The position numbers and the translations under genes were made by a program. The notes beneath the pieces were generated by a model. The model was not told the DNA's origin. It saw only the letters and a program-made list of their open reading frames with translations, and ran no database searches. Shown here piece after piece: positions 48,685-57,843 of a DNA stretch of 64,000 nucleotides. Numbering within the stretch: the stretch's first letter is position 1; each line of letters opens with the position of its first letter. The DNA comes from Enterococcus canis NBRC 100695 (GTDB taxonomy: Bacteria; Bacillota; Bacilli; Lactobacillales; Enterococcaceae): NCBI RefSeq assembly GCF_001544375.1, contig NZ_BCQJ01000002.1, positions 186,001 to 250,000 of the forward strand, in the 5' to 3' direction.

Positions 48685-49872
48685 TTGGATGTAATGACTA
48701 TTGTGTTTGGAATTATTTTTATTTTAGGTTTTTTCGTCATTAAACGTTGGAAACACAATGATGCCCGTTTCTACCAAGTCTGCTGGTTTGGCAGTTGGCT
48801 AGTAGGCTATCTGGTTTTTCTTGATATCCGTTCAGTAGGGTTTCTGATTTTAGTGCCCTTGTTTTTCCTAGGGGTGTTTTGTTTCAGCTACTTTCGTGAC
48901 AAATGCCGCCTTATGAATGGACTATTGTTCAATTTATTTTTAATGAGTTTCGGCGGTTATTTGATTTTTTTGACTTTTTCTAGTGAAAGTCTGATTTTAT
49001 ATGGGTTATTAGGGATTTTGGGAATCTTGTTTATTTTAGGGTTATTATTTGGTGCGATTGTGTTAATCGTTTTCCTCTATTGGAATGCGTCGGTGGTCTT
49101 CCGCAAAGAGGGCCATTCCTTAGCTAACCTATTGACTTTGCTACTGGCCTTATTTCTCACCTTTTTGTTGATTTACAGTCAGTTATCCGCTAATCAGGTC
49201 TTTCCGCAATGGTTGGATGCCTTAATTGGTATGTTACCTACTATGACATTTTACTTTGCGCTGGTCTTTTACAATTTTCTTACTGTATCGGTCTTGTATC
49301 AATTTAACCGGCCAAAGTATCAACAAGAATACATCATTGTGTTGGGCGCCGGGTTAATTGATGGCGAGCGCGTCACTCCACTGCTGGCGAAACGAATCGA
49401 TAAAGCAATTCAATTTTACAAAGCGCAAAAACGCGCCACAGGTAAAGGACCTGTGCTATTGATGTCAGGGGGCCAAGGAGCTGATGAAAAGGTTCCAGAG
49501 GCAGTGGCGATGCGCAATTATGCTGTTGAGCAAGGGATTCCCGAGCATGCGATTCAATTGGAAAGCAACTCGACGAATACGCTAGAAAACATGCAATTTT
49601 CTAAGGAAATCATTGTCCAAGAGGACGCCGATTACCGAGCTATTTTTGTTTCTAATAATTATCATATTTTTAGAGCCGGCATGTTTGCTCGTCAGGCAGG
49701 CTTAAAAGCAGATGGAATTGGGGCTAAAACTGCCTTCTATTATTTGCCTAATGCCTTTTTACGGGAATTCATCGCAATCGTCGTCATGAATAAGCGCCGC
49801 CATATGATTGTGACTGGTATCATCGCTTTCTTCAGTATTTTCTTGGCAATCACCAGCCTTTTCATCGGCTAA
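48685..49872 (+). CDS. YdcF/SanA-like DUF218 membrane protein
   Basis: About 395 residues. Roughly seven membrane helices fill the first 210 residues, followed by a soluble DUF218 domain: YIIVLGAGLIDGERVTPLLAKRIDKAI, VLLMSGGQGADEKVPEAVAMRNYAVEQGIP and ESNSTNTLENMQFS. The DUF218 core is linked to envelope barrier functions (vancomycin exclusion, ElyC) in Gram-negatives. A final helix is at the C-terminus. The start is uncertain: TTG at 48685 fits AGGAG best, the ATG at 48694 is further away, and a GTG at 48667 overlaps it. Confidence 0.82.
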   Translation: MDVMTIVFGIIFILGFFVIKRWKHNDARFYQVCWFGSWLVGYLVFLDIRSVGFLILVPLFFLGVFCFSYFRDKCRLMNGLLFNLFLMSFGGYLIFLTFSSESLILYGLLGILGILFILGLLFGAIVLIVFLYWNASVVFRKEGHSLANLLTLLLALFLTFLLIYSQLSANQVFPQWLDALIGMLPTMTFYFALVFYNFLTVSVLYQFNRPKYQQEYIIVLGAGLIDGERVTPLLAKRIDKAIQFYKAQKRATGKGPVLLMSGGQGADEKVPEAVAMRNYAVEQGIPEHAIQLESNSTNTLENMQFSKEIIVQEDADYRAIFVSNNYHIFRAGMFARQAGLKADGIGAKTAFYYLPNAFLREFIAIVVMNKRRHMIVTGIIAFFSIFLAITSLFIG

Positions 49873-49873
49873 A

Positions 49874-49905
49874 AAAGGACCGACATCATTGGATGTCGGT
49901 CCTTT
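49874..49905. terminator. Bidirectional terminator
   Basis: AAAGGACCGACATC / GATGTCGGTCCTTT perfect stem with a 4-base loop, shared by the convergent DUF218 and HD genes. Confidence 0.9.
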
Positions 49906-49908
49906 ACT

Positions 49909-50415
49909 CTAAATTGGATTATTCGCTTTTTTAAACCAAGTTCGCCATTTTTTCTTCATGTTGGCGCTCATTGGACTAAAGGCTTCTTGACAAGCACAAT
50001 ACTTGTCTACCATCGTCACGATAAAGCTTTCTTTGTATTTAGGCGGTGCAATGGTTGCCCCCCACATATGTTTGATGATGATATCCCGTTCCAAATCAGA
50101 TAACTCTGTAATTTTTTCCGCATTTTTTACAGCGATGCGGGGATGCATGTACGCATGTGATCCTTCATCAAACTTAGTCGTCCGCCAGTCGTAATAAAAA
50201 AGATCGTGCAACAAACCGGCGCGTGCAGTGGCGCGAGCGTTGCCGTTCCATTTTTTTGCTAATAAATAACTATGGTAAGACACACTAATGGAATGCTCCA
50301 AGCGTGTAGAATTGACATGTTGTTTATAGTCTGCAAGACGTTGTACGGCTTCTGTTGCCAATAAATCTTCGACATATGAAAGATATTCTTGATCCTCTTG
50401 CCAGTTTTTTGTCAT
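49909..50415 (-). CDS. HD-domain phosphohydrolase
   Basis: A 168-residue HD-superfamily enzyme. Metal ligands: LEHSISVSYHSYLLAKKW (His near 40), GLLHDLFYYDW (HD near 69-70), then IIIKHMWG and a final Asp in TMVDKYCA. It likely hydrolyses a nucleotide or other phosphate. It differs from the HD protein at 19841-20407. A TGCTATACT box lies upstream. Monocistronic. Confidence 0.82.
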   Translation of the reverse strand: MTKNWQEDQEYLSYVEDLLATEAVQRLADYKQHVNSTRLEHSISVSYHSYLLAKKWNGNARATARAGLLHDLFYYDWRTTKFDEGSHAYMHPRIAVKNAEKITELSDLERDIIIKHMWGATIAPPKYKESFIVTMVDKYCACQEAFSPMSANMKKKWRTWFKKANNPI

Positions 50416-50556
50416 AAATTGGTTGCCACCTTCATTTTTTAAACGTGGGTAAAGTATAGCACGCCATTTTTTTAAATACTAGCCTTTTTCGAAAAGGCCT
50501 TCAAAGTTTAACAACTTCTTAAAGAATTTTTTCACATATTTCCGAACATTTCACGC

Positions 50557-51315
50557 TCATTGCGCCAACTGAAACATTAAAATGCCAGCAGCAACTGCGA
50601 CATTTAATGATTCTGCCTGCCCCTTCATGGGAATAAACAAGTTTTGTGTCGTCTGTTGTAGTAGTGTTGCGGCAGTTCCCTGCCCTTCATTTCCCATGAT
50701 CAGTGCAAAATCGCGACTAGGTGTAACTTCCCGATAACTTTTAGCCTCAGGATTCAATTCGGTGCCATAGACAGGGACTACAGCCTGTTTGAACCGATCT
50801 ATCCACTCCAATAAATCTCCTTGGGCGATAGTTACATGATATTGGCTACCTTGAAGTGCCCGTAAGACTTTCCCGTTGTATAAATCAACCGTGCCTGTGC
50901 CTAATACTACGCCAGTAAAACCTGCGGCATCGGCAGTACGAATCATAGTTCCTAAATTCCCCGGATCTTGGATGCGGTCCAACAATAACCAGGCACCCGT
51001 TAGCTCATCTGGGACACTTGCAGTCAACATGGGCGCCACCGCAATCATGCCTTGAGGAGTCGGTAATGTTGATAATTCTTTCATGACTGGTTCATTAACG
51101 AGAGTATAGTCCCGCTCTGACAGCCATTCCCGCCATTCCTGTTCACCACGTGGGGTAACAAAAATATCACCTAAAACAACACCTGCTTGAGCCGCCTCTT
51201 CAATCAGGTGGAAGCCTTCTAGTAAATATTGCTGCGCTGTTTCGCGCGCTTTTCGTTGGTGTAATTTCTTTAACTGTTTAATTTGATCATTTTTAGTAGA
51301 CGTGATAGCTTTCAT
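50557..51315 (-). CDS. TrmH/SpoU-family RNA 2'-O-methyltransferase
   Basis: About 252 residues. N-terminal SpoU substrate-binding part (QLKKLHQRKARETAQQYLLEGFHLIEEAAQAG) and a SPOUT catalytic domain with the knot motifs LLDRIQDPGNLGTMIRTADAAGFTGVVL, LIMGNEGQG and IPMKGQAESLNVAVAAGI. It methylates rRNA or tRNA ribose; the exact nucleotide is not evident. The ATG at 51313-51315 follows GAGGGAG, better supported than an ATG five codons earlier. Divergent from acyP, a common arrangement. Confidence 0.93.
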   Translation of the reverse strand: MKAITSTKNDQIKQLKKLHQRKARETAQQYLLEGFHLIEEAAQAGVVLGDIFVTPRGEQEWREWLSERDYTLVNEPVMKELSTLPTPQGMIAVAPMLTASVPDELTGAWLLLDRIQDPGNLGTMIRTADAAGFTGVVLGTGTVDLYNGKVLRALQGSQYHVTIAQGDLLEWIDRFKQAVVPVYGTELNPEAKSYREVTPSRDFALIMGNEGQGTAATLLQQTTQNLFIPMKGQAESLNVAVAAGILMFQLAQ

Positions 51316-51340
51316 GGTATGCTCCCTCATGTTTTTCTTG

Positions 51341-51349
51341 ATTATAGCA
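51341..51349 (-). promoter_or_regulatory. Extended -10 promoter of the TrmH gene
   Basis: TGCTATAAT on the minus strand about 25 bases upstream of the start. It lies back to back with the acyP promoter. Confidence 0.6.
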
Positions 51350-51373
51350 GAAAAAAACTTCTTATGCTTTTGC

Positions 51374-51402
51374 TTGTCAGCTTGAAAAAAACTCGTTATG
51401 AT
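51374..51402 (+). promoter_or_regulatory. Promoter of acyP
   Basis: TTGTCA (51374-51379), 17-base spacer, TATGAT (51397-51402), about 32 bases before the GTG start. Confidence 0.7.
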
Positions 51403-51433
51403 GAATATAACTACTTACTGAGGAGGGTCCGTC

Positions 51434-51709
51434 GTGAGAAAAGTACGATTGAATGTTCAAGGCCGTGTTCAAGGGGTCGGCTTTCGCTATATGACTAAAA
51501 TGGTTGCAGATAAATTAGGCATTACCGGAACGGTTCGCAATGAGACAGATGGCTCCGTCACAATCGAAGCACAAGGCGATGAGGAAACTATGGAAGAGTT
51601 CATCCGCCAAGTCAAAGCATCCCCTAGTCCATCGGGGCGTGTTACTTACGTGGACGTTCAAGACGACTCGTTAATGCAGACTTATGAAAATTTCAAAGTG
51701 ACAGGTTGA
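51434..51709 (+). CDS. acyP: Acylphosphatase
   Basis: A 91-residue acylphosphatase cleaving acyl phosphates such as acetyl or carbamoyl phosphate. The phosphate loop GRVQGVGFR (Arg19 as the phosphate-binding residue) and the catalytic Asn in GTVRNETDGSV are present. Start GTG at 51434 behind GAGGAGGG. Followed by a tight terminator and yidC. Confidence 0.96.
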   Translation: MRKVRLNVQGRVQGVGFRYMTKMVADKLGITGTVRNETDGSVTIEAQGDEETMEEFIRQVKASPSPSGRVTYVDVQDDSLMQTYENFKVTG

Positions 51710-51736
51710 GGAAAAACGAAATCGTTTTTCCTTTTT
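51710..51736 (+). terminator. Terminator after acyP
   Basis: GGAAAAACG / CGTTTTTCC with a 4-base loop and a following TTTTT. Confidence 0.85.
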
Positions 51737-51739
51737 ACA

Positions 51740-51768
51740 TTGAAAAAATGTTTTTTTTAAAGTATAGT
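51740..51768 (+). promoter_or_regulatory. Promoter of yidC
   Basis: TTGAAA (51740-51745), 17-base spacer, TATAGT (51763-51768), giving a leader of about 32 bases. Confidence 0.75.
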
Positions 51769-51806
51769 TATTTTTGTCTAAATTATTTAATAGAAGGAAG
51801 AATCGA

Positions 51807-52724
51807 ATGAATAAACTAAAAAAATGGGCCCTTAGCGGAGCAGCACTCTCTCTACTGTTATTTTTATCCGGTTGTGTCCAAACAAAAGACGGCCAACCTA
51901 CTGGTGAAGGCTGGGTCTACAAACTGCTGGTTGAACCAATGGCAAATGCCATTACCTATCTCGTTCAAAACTTTAACTGGAACTATGGTTGGGCGATCAT
52001 CTTTATTACGATTATCGTTCGTCTGGTTATTTTACCGTTAGGTTTACAACAATCACGTAAATCGATGATTCAAACGGAAAAAATGGCCGCTTTGAAACCA
52101 CAAATTGACGCAGCTCAAGCTAAATTAAAGGCTGCAACTACTCGTGAAGAACAAATGCAGGCTCAAACGGAAATGCAGCAAGTCTACAAAGACAATGGCA
52201 TGAGCATGATGGGTGGTATTGGTTGTTTACCGCTACTGATCCAAATGCCAATCTTCTCGGCCTTGTTTTACGCGGCACGTTATACTCCCGGGATCAATGA
52301 AGCAAGCTTCTTCGGCATCAACTTAGGTCAGCCAAGTTTGGTCTTTGTTGTCTTAGCAGGGATTGCTTACTTGTTCCAAAGCTACCTATCTACAATTGGT
52401 ATTCCAGAAGAACAAAAGAAAACCATGCGGACGATGCTGATTGTATCGCCTTTGATGATTGTCTTCATGTCCTTCAGTTCACCTGCTGGGGTCGCGCTTT
52501 ATTGGGTTGTCGGTGGGGTTTTCAGTTGTTTACAAACCTTCATCACCAACATTATCTTAAAACCACGGATCAAAGCTCAAATCCAAGAAGAATTGAAAAA
52601 GAATCCACCTAAAACCGTAGTGACACCACGCAAAGACGTTACACCAAAACCAGCTAAACCAGTGGCAGCACCGCCTAAAAAGAACGGGAACGGCCGTAAC
52701 GCTGGCAAACAACAACGAAAATAA
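51807..52724 (+). CDS. yidC: YidC/Oxa1 membrane protein insertase (lipoprotein form)
   Basis: A 305-residue insertase of the Gram-positive SpoIIIJ/YqjG type. Signal MNKLKKWALSGAALSLLLFL with lipobox LSGC (Cys23) and five membrane helices. The groove Arg lies in FITIIVRLVILPLGLQQSRKS. The C-terminal cytoplasmic tail is basic and Pro/Lys-rich (about 260-305) and suits ribosome docking. I chose the ATG at 51807 next to GAAGGAAG instead of a start 11 codons earlier. Works with SecYEG or alone. Confidence 0.96.
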   Translation: MNKLKKWALSGAALSLLLFLSGCVQTKDGQPTGEGWVYKLLVEPMANAITYLVQNFNWNYGWAIIFITIIVRLVILPLGLQQSRKSMIQTEKMAALKPQIDAAQAKLKAATTREEQMQAQTEMQQVYKDNGMSMMGGIGCLPLLIQMPIFSALFYAARYTPGINEASFFGINLGQPSLVFVVLAGIAYLFQSYLSTIGIPEEQKKTMRTMLIVSPLMIVFMSFSSPAGVALYWVVGGVFSCLQTFITNIILKPRIKAQIQEELKKNPPKTVVTPRKDVTPKPAKPVAAPPKKNGNGRNAGKQQRK

Positions 52725-52726
52725 AA

Positions 52727-52770
52727 AAAATCAGAAGAAACGCAAATACTGCGTTCCTTCTGATTTTTTT
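52727..52770. terminator. Bidirectional terminator between yidC and the Fe-S-family gene
   Basis: AAAAATCAGAAG-AACGCA / TGCGTT-CTTCTGATTTTT with one mismatch, followed by a T-run on the plus strand. Confidence 0.85.
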
Positions 52771-53122
52771 ATACGCTCATCATGCTTTCAACCCGCACGT
52801 GGTTAGCAATCCGACCACCGTTCCCTTTTAAGTAAAGTACTCCGGAAGAAGGATTGACATCCAATACCAAATTTTTATCTAGGAACAGCACCGCGCCTTC
52901 TTTTAAGTAAAGCGCCCCAACCGCTGTCTCAATTTTAGTGGGATACAGTGCTTGTTCGCTATCAGGAACCCATAGTAAGCGGAAACTCAGCTCTAAAGCA
53001 CAACACATCATACCTTCTGTGTAAGGTCCACGACCATCTTCACGATCTAAGAGTAATTTTGCTTGAGCCGGCTTATGTGCTAAAATTAGCACTTGCGCTG
53101 CCGGTGTGATTGTGATTTCCAT
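52769..53122 (-). CDS. HesB/YqkB-like Fe-S biosynthesis-family protein
   Basis: A 117-residue protein with the FeS_biosyn (HesB) fold, as in short YqkB-like proteins of lactobacilli: MEITITPAAQVLILA, a central region and DVNPSSGVLYLKGNGGRIANHVRVE. The three cysteines of A-type carriers are not in their usual C-terminal places (only a CC pair near residue 40), so Fe-S transfer is doubtful and function unknown. The T-run flank at its 3' end is the shared terminator. Confidence 0.7.
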   Translation of the reverse strand: MEITITPAAQVLILAHKPAQAKLLLDREDGRGPYTEGMMCCALELSFRLLWVPDSEQALYPTKIETAVGALYLKEGAVLFLDKNLVLDVNPSSGVLYLKGNGGRIANHVRVESMMSV

Positions 53123-53182
53123 CCACTCACCTCCTCAGACATAGTATACGCATCTTTAAAAAAAGCAGCCAATGATTTGCTC

Positions 53183-53231
53183 AAAAAAGGTTGGGATAGG
53201 AGCATCTATTCAGACGCTTCTGTCCCAACCT
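53183..53231 (-). terminator. Terminator after glyS
   Basis: Minus-strand hairpin with arms GGTTGGGA / TCCCAACC, further pairing inside, followed by TTTTTT. Confidence 0.85.
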
Positions 53232-53245
53232 CAGACTGTAGTGCT

Positions 53246-55330
53246 TTATTTTACGATCAACGCATCCAGACTGGCGATAGATAATGCCATTCCAGCAATC
53301 TTCAACAGCTGTTTCAAACGGTTTTCTTTTACTTTAGGGTCTTCATCCATGACCATCGTTTCATCAAAGTAATGCTCGATATAAGGACGCAAACTGCGTA
53401 GTGCTTCGTAGTTTTCTGCCGCCGTTTGTCCCTCAAAATCAGCCGCTACTTTTTCAACTGCTTGATATAATTCTTTTTCAGAATCATTTTGGAAAAGCTT
53501 AGGATTGATTGTCATATCAGCTTCCGTCAATAATTCCCGGCCTTTTTTCGCTAGATTCAAGACACGCGTCAAGGCTTCGATAGATGGTTTAAAGTCATCA
53601 TCCAACAAATGTTTTTTCAGAACATCCGCATTGACAAAAACCTTCGTCAAATCGGTTTGTTCTGAAGAAATGACTGCGTCAATCACATCGTGACGCACAT
53701 TGCGGGCTGTCAGTAATTGGCGCAAACGAGCTTTCACAAACTGCAGCACTTCTTCTTGACCGCTGTTCAATTGAATGCCATAGGTTTCTGGGTCAGCGTT
53801 AATGGCCGCCTGAATCTCTAATTCCAATTCTGCCAATGGGAAAGCCCATTGTTCTTGATCCACGATGCGCACGATGCCGTATGTTTGGCGGCGCAGTGCA
53901 TATGGATCGTTAGAACCACTTGGAATCATCCCAGCAGCAAAGAAGGTAAAGACACTATCCAATTTATCCGCAATGGCCAAGACTGCACCCACTTTAGAAG
54001 CTGGCAGCTCTCCTTCACTAGAAATTGGCAGATAATGTTCACGAATTGCTTGCGCCACAGCCGGTGTTTCCCCTTGTGACAAAGCATAAATTTCCCCCAT
54101 GATTCCTTGCAATTCAGGAAACTCGCCTACCATATTGGTTACTAGGTCAAATTTGTAGATTTCACTAGCACGTTGTAAATCACGTTTTTCTTCATCAGAA
54201 AGGCCTACTTTGTCTGCTAAAATTGCCGCAATCACTTGGACCCGCGCCATTTTTTCATAGATTGAACCAATCTTTTCATGGAATGTTACGCTCTTCAATT
54301 TTTCAACGCAAGCAGCAATAGTTAACTTCTTGTCTTCATTATAGAAGAACTCAGCATCTTCCAAGCGTGCCGTGAGAACTTTTTCGTTCCCTTTTACGAC
54401 GTTCTCGATTTTCACATTGTTCCCGTTACGTACCGAGATAAAGTGTGGTAACAATAGTCCATTAGCCGAACGAACCTCGAAATAACGTTGGTGTTCCTTC
54501 ATGGAAGTCACTAAGACTTCTTCTGGTACCGATAAATATTGCTCTTCAAAGCTGCCCACAAAAGCAGTTGGGTATTCCACTAAGTTGGTGACTTCTTCCA
54601 ATAAGTCTGGATCGATACGTAATTGCCAATCCTTCTCAGCAGCTAAGGCGTTCATTTGCGCCACAATCATGGTTTCCCGCTCTTTCGCATCCGCAATGAC
54701 GAATTGTTCCTTCATTTTTGTTTCATATTCACTAGGATTGTCGATAGTCACGTCATCGCCTAAGAAACGATGGCCTCGACTAGCTTTGCCAGTAGTGACA
54801 TCCAAGATTTCAAATGGAATCACTTCTTCATCTAATAAAGCTACAATCCAATGAATTGGGCGGATATATTCAAAATCGTAGTTAGCCCAATGCATCGTAA
54901 CTGGGAAGGTTAAGCCCATAATAATATCTCGCAAGCCGGTTAATACTTCGATTGCTTCTAAGCCATGTTGGTATTTCGTGACATAGACATACTCCACCCC
55001 ATTGACCTCACGAAAAGTGATGGCGTCAGTTGTTAGACCTTGACCGCGAACAAAACCTTCGGCGGCTTTCGACCAATTGCCTTCAGCATCTTGGGCAATT
55101 TTTTTCGCTGGTCCTTTAACTTCTTCTTGTGTGTCTTCTTGACGATCAGGAATCTGCGTTACCCGAATCGCCAAACGCCGAGGTGTTGAGAAAGACTGGA
55201 CAGATTCATAACCTAAACGATTTTCATCTAAAAAGGCAATGATTTTTGCTTCTAATTGCTTACTAGTAGGCGAAACCACGTGTGCCGGCATCTCTTCTAA
55301 GCCAATTTCAAGTAATAGGTCTTTTGCCAT
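53246..55330 (-). CDS. glyS: Glycyl-tRNA synthetase beta subunit
   Basis: A 694-residue beta chain of the bacterial alpha2beta2 glycyl-tRNA synthetase, responsible for tRNA-Gly recognition. N-terminal [22 protein letters not shown] and the central [13 protein letters not shown] are typical, an HD-like part lies in the middle, and a DALR-type anticodon-binding region ends the protein. Start one base after the glyQ stop. Under T-box control with glyQ. Confidence 0.97.
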   Translation of the reverse strand: MAKDLLLEIGLEEMPAHVVSPTSKQLEAKIIAFLDENRLGYESVQSFSTPRRLAIRVTQIPDRQEDTQEEVKGPAKKIAQDAEGNWSKAAEGFVRGQGLTTDAITFREVNGVEYVYVTKYQHGLEAIEVLTGLRDIIMGLTFPVTMHWANYDFEYIRPIHWIVALLDEEVIPFEILDVTTGKASRGHRFLGDDVTIDNPSEYETKMKEQFVIADAKERETMIVAQMNALAAEKDWQLRIDPDLLEEVTNLVEYPTAFVGSFEEQYLSVPEEVLVTSMKEHQRYFEVRSANGLLLPHFISVRNGNNVKIENVVKGNEKVLTARLEDAEFFYNEDKKLTIAACVEKLKSVTFHEKIGSIYEKMARVQVIAAILADKVGLSDEEKRDLQRASEIYKFDLVTNMVGEFPELQGIMGEIYALSQGETPAVAQAIREHYLPISSEGELPASKVGAVLAIADKLDSVFTFFAAGMIPSGSNDPYALRRQTYGIVRIVDQEQWAFPLAELELEIQAAINADPETYGIQLNSGQEEVLQFVKARLRQLLTARNVRHDVIDAVISSEQTDLTKVFVNADVLKKHLLDDDFKPSIEALTRVLNLAKKGRELLTEADMTINPKLFQNDSEKELYQAVEKVAADFEGQTAAENYEALRSLRPYIEHYFDETMVMDEDPKVKENRLKQLLKIAGMALSIASLDALIVK

Positions 55331-55331
55331 T

Positions 55332-56222
55332 TTAGTTCGCCTCCTTGTTTAATAATGGGAATCCTAATTTTTCACGTTCTGCCACAAAGATTTTCGCCAC
55401 TGATTTTGCCATATTACGGATTCGGGACAAGTAGCCTGCCCGCTCAGTTACCGAAACTGCTCCGCGAGCATCTAACAAATTGAAGGTGTGGCTACATTTC
55501 AAAATGTAATCATAGGCTGGATGGACCAAGCTATCTGCGATACAACGTTTGGCTTCTTTCTCATATTCATCAAACAATTGCAGCAATAAGTTTTGATTGC
55601 TGACTTCAAATGAATATTTTGAATGTTCATATTCTGGTTGTTTAAAAATCTCACCATAACGGACGCCGTCTGCCCACTCAAGATCATAGACACTTTCCAC
55701 CTCTTGAATATAAGAAGCCAAACGCTCGATACCATAGGTGATTTCGGAAGTAACTGGTTTACATGGTAAGCCACCAACTTGTTGGAAATAGGTAAACTGC
55801 GTAATTTCCATACCATCCAACCAAACTTCCCAGCCAAGACCGGCACAACCCATCGAAGGATTTTCCCAGTTGTCTTCAACAAAACGGATATCATGTTCTA
55901 GCGGTTCGATTCCTAGTAAACGCAGACTTTCTAAATATAATTCTTGGATATTTTCTGGTGATGGTTTCATCACAACTTGAAATTGATGATGTTGATACAA
56001 ACGGTTGGGATTTTCACCATAGCGACCATCTGCTGGACGGCGAGAAGGCTCTACGTAAGCAGCGTTCCAAGGTTCAGGTCCAATCGCCCGTAAAAAGGTA
56101 TAAGGACTCATGGTACCCGCTCCTTTTTCCGTATCATAGGCCTGCATCAGCATACAGCCATTAGAGGACCAAAATTTTTGCAAAGTCAGGATCATTTCCT
56201 GCACGGTTAGTGTTTTTTTCAT
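55332..56222 (-). CDS. glyQ: Glycyl-tRNA synthetase alpha subunit
   Basis: A 296-residue catalytic alpha chain forming glycyl-adenylate. Class II features: [61 protein letters not shown], with motif 2 around [11 protein letters not shown] and motif 3 ending in ERLASYIQ. Length normal. AGGAGG precedes the ATG. Second coding frame behind the T-box. Confidence 0.97.
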   Translation of the reverse strand: MKKTLTVQEMILTLQKFWSSNGCMLMQAYDTEKGAGTMSPYTFLRAIGPEPWNAAYVEPSRRPADGRYGENPNRLYQHHQFQVVMKPSPENIQELYLESLRLLGIEPLEHDIRFVEDNWENPSMGCAGLGWEVWLDGMEITQFTYFQQVGGLPCKPVTSEITYGIERLASYIQEVESVYDLEWADGVRYGEIFKQPEYEHSKYSFEVSNQNLLLQLFDEYEKEAKRCIADSLVHPAYDYILKCSHTFNLLDARGAVSVTERAGYLSRIRNMAKSVAKIFVAEREKLGFPLLNKEAN

Positions 56223-56235
56223 AATTTCCTCCTAC

Positions 56236-56475
56236 TTATAAAGCATTCACAACGGGATAAAAAGCGACGACTTGCCCGGGAACTAAGGTAACTTCCACTT
56301 GCATTTCTTCAGTCAAAGGCGTTTTTAACGTATAGATCGTCTCTTTGGGATTCGTTTCAAAACGTTCTAATTCGTTTCCGTCTGCTAGGACCCGTACTTG
56401 CAGCGTTGCTGGGGATAAGACTTTTAACTTATTTTCACTGAATTCTTTTGCTTCAATCAGCATATCAAACGGCAT
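56236..56475 (-). CDS. Hypothetical 79-residue protein inside the glyQS operon
   Basis: A soluble protein (MPFDMLIEAKEFSENKLKVLSPATLQVRVLADGNELERFETNPKETIYTLKTPLTEEMQVEVTLVPGQVVAFYPVVNAL) of strand-rich character without motif. It lies between the T-box terminator and glyQ, so it is the first gene the riboswitch controls. I chose the ATG at 56473-56475 behind GAGAGGAA over a GTG three codons upstream. Unknown family. It may be a partner in glycine charging or only a bystander. Confidence 0.75.
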   Translation of the reverse strand: MPFDMLIEAKEFSENKLKVLSPATLQVRVLADGNELERFETNPKETIYTLKTPLTEEMQVEVTLVPGQVVAFYPVVNAL

Positions 56476-56496
56476 TCTGTTCACTTCCTCTCCAAT

Positions 56497-56530
56497 AAAA
56501 AAAGTCCCTATGTCATTACGACATAGGGAC
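56497..56530 (-). terminator. T-box terminator of the glyQS leader
   Basis: Minus-strand perfect 11-bp stem GTCCCTATGTC / GACATAGGGAC with a 5-base loop and TTTTTTT. It competes with the antiterminator built on the T-box at 56538-56551. Confidence 0.93.
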
Positions 56531-56704
56531 GAAAAATTCGCGGTTCCACCCTACTTCCGATGAATCCATCGGCAGCTTCATTGGCTACACTCCCAAGTGC
56601 CTCTTCAAAATCCGCTAACATTCGGCTCACACTCTCCCGAACTCGCTTGTGTTGCGCTACTTTTACTGTGCTTGATCTTTGTGTAGGATATTCAATTCTT
56701 CCTT
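56500..56704 (-). ncRNA. Glycine T-box riboswitch
   Basis: The T-box GGGTGGAACCGCGA is at 56538-56551. The specifier region contains GAGGCAC with Gly codon GGC (56599-56601) followed by a purine. The preceding hairpin CCGATG/CATCGG is stem III. Uncharged tRNA-Gly would bind both and prevent termination, allowing glyQS expression. Confidence 0.95.
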
Positions 56705-56734
56705 ATAATAGCTTACAACGGGAAGAGCTGTCAA
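56705..56734 (-). promoter_or_regulatory. Promoter of the glyQS T-box transcript
   Basis: TTGACA (56729-56734), 18-base spacer, TATTAT (56705-56710) on the minus strand. Confidence 0.75.
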
Positions 56735-56756
56735 TTAGTTTCTATTCACACATTCA

Positions 56757-56957
56757 CTAAAAATCCGTCCATTCCTCGTTATCTGAACTATCTGAAGCTG
56801 AAGGATATTGATGGTGGCTGGTTACTGAATGATTGTAACGGCGAATTCCCCAAGCTAGTAAGCCAACGAGGACTAACAAGCCCAGCAGTCGCCAAGGAAA
56901 GTGGCCGCCCTCCATCATACTAGTTCTCATCATATGTGCCATGTGTGTCATATGCAT
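56757..56957 (-). CDS. Small Met/His-rich membrane protein, 66 residues
   Basis: From the ATG at 56955-56957, behind AGAGGG, the protein begins MHMTHMAHMMRTSMMEGG, then has one membrane helix (about 23-42, WRLLGLLVLVGLLAWGI) and an acidic tail. The first 17 residues hold 8 Met and 3 His, a pattern seen in copper- or silver-binding peptides. The start lies six bases inside the 3' flank of recO, so it is translationally coupled to it. Family not recognised, and metal binding is inference. Confidence 0.65.
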   Translation of the reverse strand: MHMTHMAHMMRTSMMEGGHFPWRLLGLLVLVGLLAWGIRRYNHSVTSHHQYPSASDSSDNEEWTDF

Positions 56958-56962
56958 TTGGT

Positions 56963-57751
56963 TTAGCCCTCTTCCTGTTCTGGACGTTTCATGACATCCG
57001 CCCATTTTTGCATGTCATCAATAAATTTTTTACTCTTCAAATGAATCCCCACATACTCGTCATACAACTGGTCTAAGACGCTACGAATAGCTTGCTTCGT
57101 GGCTGGCTTAACCGAAATTGACTGAATCTGATCATAACGGATTGCAGAAAACATCCGCAGAAAGTAGATAGCACGAGGATCTGCATGTAGCCGGTGAGGA
57201 TCTAAAGCAAAGTGTTTCTCACAAATAACGCCATTGTATTTAAAGGAGTAATCAAAACGGCCACTTCTCTCGCCACCAACCGCACATTGATCCCAAACTG
57301 GCCGCACACCGAAGCGTTCTAACATCTGCACTTCAAAGATAGCGGTGATCACTTCAGGATCCTGACCTTCATTCAATAGCGCCAATGCTTCACTAACAAA
57401 ACCAAATAACGCTGGGTCATATACCCGATCATCAATTGCCGCATCTACAAGCCCCAGAATATAGGTGGCATAAGCGCTGATAAAAATATCTTCTTGAATT
57501 TTAGTATAGCTGGTTAAAAATTTGTAGCTATTCAGAAAGGATAAGCCTTCACCACGAAAATCCCCCACAAAGGTTGCCTTTGAAAAAGGCAAGATTGCTG
57601 CCGCCAAGGGATTGTTAGGGCGACTAGCACCTTTAACATAAAACATCAACTTGCCATAGGACTCCGTAAAAATTTTTACCAGTTTGTCTTTCTCTTTATA
57701 GTTGCGTGTAAAAAGGATAATCCCTTTTGTTTCCCCAATATTGGTCCGCAT
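56963..57751 (-). CDS. recO: DNA recombination and repair protein RecO
   Basis: A 262-residue RecO with N-terminal OB fold (ETKGIILFTRNYKEKDKLVKIFTESYGKLMFYVKGASRP) and a helical C-terminal domain. It helps load RecA by displacing SSB in the RecFOR pathway. The zinc-finger region has only two of the usual cysteines (CAVGG and VICEKH). In most Firmicutes recO follows era; here an accessory sugar module lies between. Confidence 0.95.
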   Translation of the reverse strand: MRTNIGETKGIILFTRNYKEKDKLVKIFTESYGKLMFYVKGASRPNNPLAAAILPFSKATFVGDFRGEGLSFLNSYKFLTSYTKIQEDIFISAYATYILGLVDAAIDDRVYDPALFGFVSEALALLNEGQDPEVITAIFEVQMLERFGVRPVWDQCAVGGERSGRFDYSFKYNGVICEKHFALDPHRLHADPRAIYFLRMFSAIRYDQIQSISVKPATKQAIRSVLDQLYDEYVGIHLKSKKFIDDMQKWADVMKRPEQEEG

Positions 57752-57807
57752 GGTTCTTCCCGCCCGTCTTAAAACTTCGAGGTTTATTATAGCATCTCTC
57801 CCCTAAA

Positions 57808-57838
57808 AAGAAAAAGACTCCGCCAATAGCAGAGTCCT
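57808..57838 (-). terminator. Terminator after the GH3 gene
   Basis: Minus-strand stem GACTCTGC / GCGGAGTC (one G-U pair, 5-base loop) followed by TTTTTC. Confidence 0.8.
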
Positions 57839-57843
57839 TTCGT

